From: Sambucus nigra
Taxonomy: Eukaryota > Streptophyta > Magnoliopsida > Dipsacales > Adoxaceae
Direction of reading: 5' to 3'
NCBI GenBank assembly: GCA_949130495.1
Contig: OX422214.1
Coordinates: 258,870,187-258,934,186, forward strand
Length of the DNA: 64,000 nt
Numbering within the stretch: the stretch's first letter is position 1; every line of letters begins with the position of its first letter. Positions 59,790 through 64,000 of this stretch are shown piece by piece. A model generated the notes under the pieces. It saw only the letters and a program-made list of their open reading frames with translations, was not told the DNA's origin and searched no databases. A program made the translations under genes and the position numbers.

Positions 59790-60467
59790 CTAAGGAGAAG
59801 TCATGTTGTATAATTCCCGCGGAGGTAGGTGTTGGAGGTTGGAGAACTGTTGGCATTTAGGGCATCTCCGAACATAGGCGGTGCAAGGGAAATCCAATTT
59901 TATGGCTATAGGAGTGTGGGAGTCATCTATGGCGACCAGAATTATCCCAATGCCATATCCCTTTTTGTTGGCAGCACCATTGAAGAACATTTTCCATCGG
60001 AGGCAGTCTTGGGCGGTGCAAATAATGTTCTCATCTGGGAATTCGGAGATCCAGACATTAGCTTCTTCTACAGGGTAGTCAGCGGGGTAGTCAGAGATGG
60101 CTCTTCCTTTAACGAATTTTTGTGTGACGTACATGATATCGAACTCGGTCAGGAGCATTAACCATCGGGCCATTCGGCTGGATAAGGCGGGTTTTTCGAG
60201 CAGGTACTTGATGGGATCCATTCGTGATACAAGCTTAATGGGGAAGGCGAGCATGTAGTGTCTCAACTTTTGGGTGACCCAGACAAGCGCGACGCATGCT
60301 TTTTCTAAAGCAGTGTAGTTGACCTCGTACCCAACCAATTTGCGACTGGCATAATAGATGGCTCTTTCTTTGCGGGAGTCCTCAAGGTATTGGGCTAGCA
60401 AAGCCCCAACTGCAGTGTCGGTTATGGTTAGGTATAGGAGCAAAGGGAGACCAGGTTGTGGTAGCAT
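59790..60467 (-). pseudogene. Element C RNase H and truncated second RNase H
   Basis: First domain: DTAVGALLAQ, AIYYASRKLVGYEVNYTALEKA and RHYMLAFPIKL. A second, archaeal-type RNase H follows (WKMFFNGAANKKGYGIGIIL), the hallmark of Tat elements, with FNGA in place of the catalytic FDGA. After KLDFPCT (about 59885) the frame jumps to YVRRCPKCQQF, the end of the integrase zinc finger, so the rest of the second RNase H and the HH part of the finger are deleted without frame loss. A TAA separates this frame from RT upstream. Confidence 0.87.
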
Positions 60468-60491
60468 GAGAACCGGAGGTTGGGTCAGGTA

Positions 60492-61859
60492 TTATTTGAT
60501 TCGGTCAAAATCTTCTTGGCAGGCCTCGTTCCAAACCTTGATTGAATCCTTTCGGAGGATTTTGAAGATTGATTCACAGATGGAGGTTAACTGGCTAATA
60601 AATCGGATGATATATTGTAATTTCCCAAGGAAACCTCGGACTTCCTTCTCTGTTTGGGGAGGCGACATCTCAAGTATGGCCTTCAGCTTGGCGGGATCTA
60701 CTTCTATCCCCTTCTCACTAACCATGAATCCTAAGAGTTTTCCTTTTATAACGTCGAAGACGCATTTTTGTGGATTGAGTCTCATCTGATACTGCCGCAG
60801 TCGTTCGAAGAACTTTCGGATAGCAGGAGCATGACCTTCTCTAGTTTTGGACTTGATAATCATATTATCCACGTAAACCTCGACCTCCTTGTGAATCAGA
60901 TCGTGCAGGATGGTTGTAGCGGCCCTCTGGTAGGTAGCCTTAGCATTCTTGAGACCGAACGGCATAACGGTGTAGCAAAAGGTTCCCCATGGGGTGATGA
61001 ATGCATTTTTCTCTTGGTGGTCGGGGTGCATCTTGATCTGGTTATATCCGGAAAATCCGCCGATGAATGACTTGAGAGCATGACTAGCTGTGTTGTCCGC
61101 AATCATGTCTATATTGGGTAGCGGATAATCATCCTTCAAAGAGGCTTTATTTAAATCTCGATAATCCACACACATTCGAACCTTCCCTCCTGATTGCGGC
61201 ACAGGTACAATGTTGGCTAGCCATGTGGGATATTCGATCACTCGAATGAAACCCACGTTCAACTGTTTGACCACCTCTTCTTTGACCTTGAGCGACCATT
61301 CGGTACAGAGTTTTCTCAATTTTTGTTTAACCGGCTTGTAATCTGGGAGAGTGGGGATCTCATGCTGAGCTATTTCAGGATCAATACTGGGCATATCATC
61401 GTAGGACCATGCGAAGACATCTACGAACTCCTTCAGCAATTCTTCGAGTTGTGCATGCTCATGCTCTTCAAGGGTGGCCCCTATCCTAATCTCGCGCAGT
61501 TGGCTACTAGAACCGAGATTAATAACAACAGTCTCTTCTTCATTAACTTGAACGCGGTTATGTTGTTTGTTATTAACCTTATTTAAATCAGTTAAGTATC
61601 GTTCATTTGCAAAATCATCATCATCAAAAGTTTGATTAGAATCTAAACAATTAATGTAAGGCATAGCAAGATACTCAAAATCTTCGTTTATTTCATTGAT
61701 AGGAAAAACAGCATTGAGAACCTCATCAAAAGAGGTCTCGATTACATTTGAGCAAGGATAGACAACATAAGAGGAAATAGGGTAAACATTTGGGGTTAGG
61801 GGAGATTTCAAGAGGTAGAACTGGCGCAGCATGCCAGTTGAGGAGAGGTGTATCAGCAA
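60492..61859 (-). pseudogene. Element C reverse transcriptase, long frame but inactive
   Basis: 455 codons in one frame: AWSYDDMPSIDPEI, KVRMCVDYRDLNKASLKDDYPLPNID, the palm, VMPFGLKNAKATYQRA, and thumb/connection GFLGKLQYI. The catalytic residues are lost: the first Asp block reads FIGGFSGYNQI, where FMDGFSGY-type is expected, and the metal-binding box reads YVDN, not YVDD. The frame continues into RNase H through a TAA at 60492 (CAA-to-TAA fits). About 200 residues upstream of the RT core form the PR-RT linker. So this copy could be translated over a long stretch but could not polymerise. Confidence 0.9.
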
Positions 61860-62053
61860 CCTTGATCAGATGAGAGGGGTCCAGTGATGTAGCGCCTGAA
61901 TGGACCATGCAGAGTGCCAGCCCCAGTGTCTGCAGGTTGAAGGAATCTTCGGAGTCACTTTCCTCAGTCTCTTTGATATTTTTGATGAGCGATTGTACGC
62001 GGTGTGGGAAACTCTAGGCCCATGGGTAGCTATCATGGAAAAAGATCTCCATT

Positions 62054-62912
62054 CTAGGTTTTATCTTCTTGTCTGTGTGGTCGTACCATGGTTCTGTAAA
62101 ACCGCAAAAGGGGAAATCCTCGCCTTCTTTGGTGAATTGTCCATTTAAGGAATCTCCTGGGATAGTTCGGATGCAATCGAGACTGGCGTATCATTTTGAG
62201 CTCTTGTTCTGATGGTTGATATCCCAAGCCGCAAGGAGGGAAAGCTTTCTTCAGTTCGATGGGCTCGTGTATCCCTTGCTGCCTTTGTCCTAGCCCCAGT
62301 CTGGGCATGAAGTGCATGTTCCTGAACATCTGAATCACATTGACATTTCCATGAGGGTCATATTCTGGACAAATCCTTTCTTTGAAACCGTGCCCTGCCG
62401 GGATTAGGGAGGGCTCGACTCGGAAACCTGATAGGAGCATATCATTTGACCCATGCTGTATCTCGAGAATTAGACTGCTGGTGCTTGCACCCTCGACATT
62501 TTCGTCGTCACCCAAGATGGTGATGACTCGCCCATCGGCGAAGAACTTCAATTTCTGATGGAATGAGGAAGAGACACCCTTTATACTGTGGAGCCAGGGT
62601 CGCCCGAGCAATAGGTTGAAACAAGCTGGGATGTCTATGACTTGGAATTCAACGACGGGGTTTATAGGGCCAATCCCAATTGCAAGTTTTATGGATCCCA
62701 TCACCTCACGACGGGTATTATCGTAGGCACGCACGGCAGCGGAGGTTGGAGCGAGATCACTTTCTTTTAGGCCTAAACATTTGAAGGTTCTAAGTGGGTA
62801 GACATTCAAAGCGGATTCGTTATCAACGAGAGAAAGCGGTACAACCTTCCCCATAACTTCGATGGAGATGTTGAGTGCATGATTATGATTTGGCCCAATT
62901 CTGGGGATTTTT
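62054..62912 (-). pseudogene. Element C aspartic protease
   Basis: The frame reads VVPLSLVDNESALNVYPLRTF near the right end, the retropepsin site with D-N-E where D-N-G is expected, a change that should inactivate it. Further on, FNLLLGRPWLHSIKGVSS is the conserved protease C-terminal LLGRPWLH block. A linker with GLGYQPSEQELK follows. The frame is cut on the right by the LTR at 62913, so the last eight codons of the open frame are LTR or junction sequence. It is out of frame with RT. Confidence 0.85.
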
Positions 62913-64000
62913 TGTAACACCCCGTATTTTTGTACATTTAATATTTAATTAATTCAGGAATTTTAAATTACTTGTGTATTGTAATTTTAATTGAATTAAT
63001 TATGGCAATATATATATATTTAAAAATTAATCGGGGAGTGAATGGTTAATGTTTAGGAAAATTTATTTACTAAGTGAATAGTAATAATTTAATTACGTCA
63101 TTTCGGGTATTAACAACGGAGTATGCAATTATCCCAGCCGGGAGTCGGTATAGACTAAATTGGGTGTGAGATAAAGATTTTTATAAATTAATTCGGATGC
63201 CAATTCTGAGTGCGCGGTTGAGTCCGGATGGGTCGAGATAGTCAGAAAAGAGTACCCGGGGTAGTAATTGGGTCTCGGGGTATTTTTGGGCATCACCGGG
63301 CCCACACGGGGTGAGTTGGGCCACTTTAATTAAGCCCATTAGGCTAAAAACGGGATTGAGGGTTTTTAACCTAAGTGAGGGATTAGGAAATTAGCAGCCA
63401 ACACAATTCTAAACCTAGGGTTTGAGAGGGGATTTGGGGAAAAACAAATCAAGAGCAAATTGGAGGTTATTGGAGCCAAATTAAGGGACATCAACTACGG
63501 ATCAGACACTACAAACACTTAGAGGCAAGTGGTTAACTGTTTTGATTCTTAAAGCATGATAATCAATTCATATTATAGTGATGTGTAAACCAAAATTCGT
63601 TTTTGGGTGTAAATGGGTACAAAATGGGGTTTTTATTTTTGAAACACTTGAATGAGATTCAAAGTAAGATTTAGATGGGTGATTGATATCTGAATATGTA
63701 TATATGATTTGAACGAGAAATTCAGAACATAAAAGAGTGGAAATCGAATCTGGAAATTGGGATTTAAAACAGAAAATTGAATTTTATGGAGAAAGACCCA
63801 TTTCGAAAATTATGAGATAAGTAGAGAAGTTGATTATCTTAATGGTCTCTATGATGAATAGGATGTGGAGTAACCATGTGTAGATGATGGGATGATGTAA
63901 TTAGAGGTTTAAATTATGGTTTAGAAACCTTGAATTTCGTTAATGGTGGAATTCAGCGAGGAAGGAGCGCTGGCACGAAGGGATCGATCGATCGATCGGG
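62913..64000 (+). repeat. Chromovirus-type LTR inserted in element C (partial)
   Basis: It begins TGTAACACCCCGTATTTTTG and is similar to the reverse complement of 52788-55566 (for example the CCCGGGTAGTAATTGGGT region, and GGGCCCACACGGGG in place of GGGCCCACTCGGGG). The window ends inside it, so whether it is solo or part of a full element is unknown. The palindrome GATCGATCGATCGATC is at 63982-63997. Confidence 0.88.
63982..63997. other. LTR palindrome, ATCGATCG type
   Basis: GATCGATCGATCGATC, about 1070-1085 bp from the LTR start; the repeat may continue past the window end. Confidence 0.8.

Larger units (their letters stand above)
48293..64000 (-). mobile_element. Tat-lineage Ty3/gypsy element C with two antisense genes
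   Basis: Reading leftwards on the minus strand: protease, RT, RNase H, a truncated second (archaeal-type) RNase H, integrase, then two genes on the plus strand, a polypurine tract and the 3' LTR. The second RNase H and large size are hallmarks of the Tat branch. The 5' LTR and gag lie right of the window. Nested LTRs sit at 52788-55566 and from 62913. It inserted into the integrase of copia element D; the five bases before it are about TCCAT/CCATA, and the partner duplication is outside the window. Confidence 0.9.

Overview
This window looks like intergenic, repeat-packed chromosomal DNA of a flowering plant (AT-rich, probably a eudicot; the species cannot be told from the sequence). Nearly everything with coding potential is transposable-element sequence. 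The only convincing host gene is an intact tRNA-His(GUG) at 41331-41402. I found no complete single-copy protein-coding host gene.

Layout. (1) 1-3805: 5' part of a minus-strand Ty3/gypsy element (A, Tat-like) with its LTR and primer-binding site. (2) 3988-18845: a complete but decayed minus-strand chromovirus-type Ty3/gypsy element (B) with a perfect ATATC target-site duplication. Its left LTR was enlarged by a triplication and two foldback MITEs; its right LTR contains a solo LTR (15610-18731, duplication GATTA). (3) 18.9-44.8 kb: a CGTGTC-rich MITE, a PIF/Harbinger remnant, a long-TIR MITE in microsatellite DNA, a broken LINE (25785-29740), a gypsy gag remnant (E), a near-perfect foldback at 37.98-38.13 kb, two smaller LINE pieces, the tRNA, and AT-rich filler. 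(4) 44881-48292: 5' half of a plus-strand Ty1/copia element (D), cut by element C. (5) 48293 to the window end: a large minus-strand Tat-lineage Ty3/gypsy element (C). It has the usual PR-RT-RH-aRNH-IN region on the minus strand, plus two extra genes on the opposite strand: a spliced plant mobile domain (PMD) gene and a DUF7745-like gene. C is itself interrupted by a solo LTR (52788-55566, duplication TAAGG) and by another LTR of the same broad group (from 62913).

Insertion order on the right side is readable: copia D, then Tat element C inside it, then two chromovirus-type LTRs inside C.

The most interesting signal is in element C. Its LTR promoter, its PMD promoter and its DUF7745 promoter lie far apart and point in opposite directions, yet share palindromes of the form TGCC-N-AT-N-GGCA upstream of TATA boxes (one 14-mer is identical at 49536 and 56935). 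This suggests one recognition system serving both strands. An independent parallel is that all five chromovirus-type LTRs carry a short palindrome about 1.06-1.13 kb from the LTR start; its sequence differs (ATCGATCG type or GAACCGGTTC type) while its palindromic nature and position are kept. Coordinates of LTR termini with target duplications are exact; other element boundaries are estimates.
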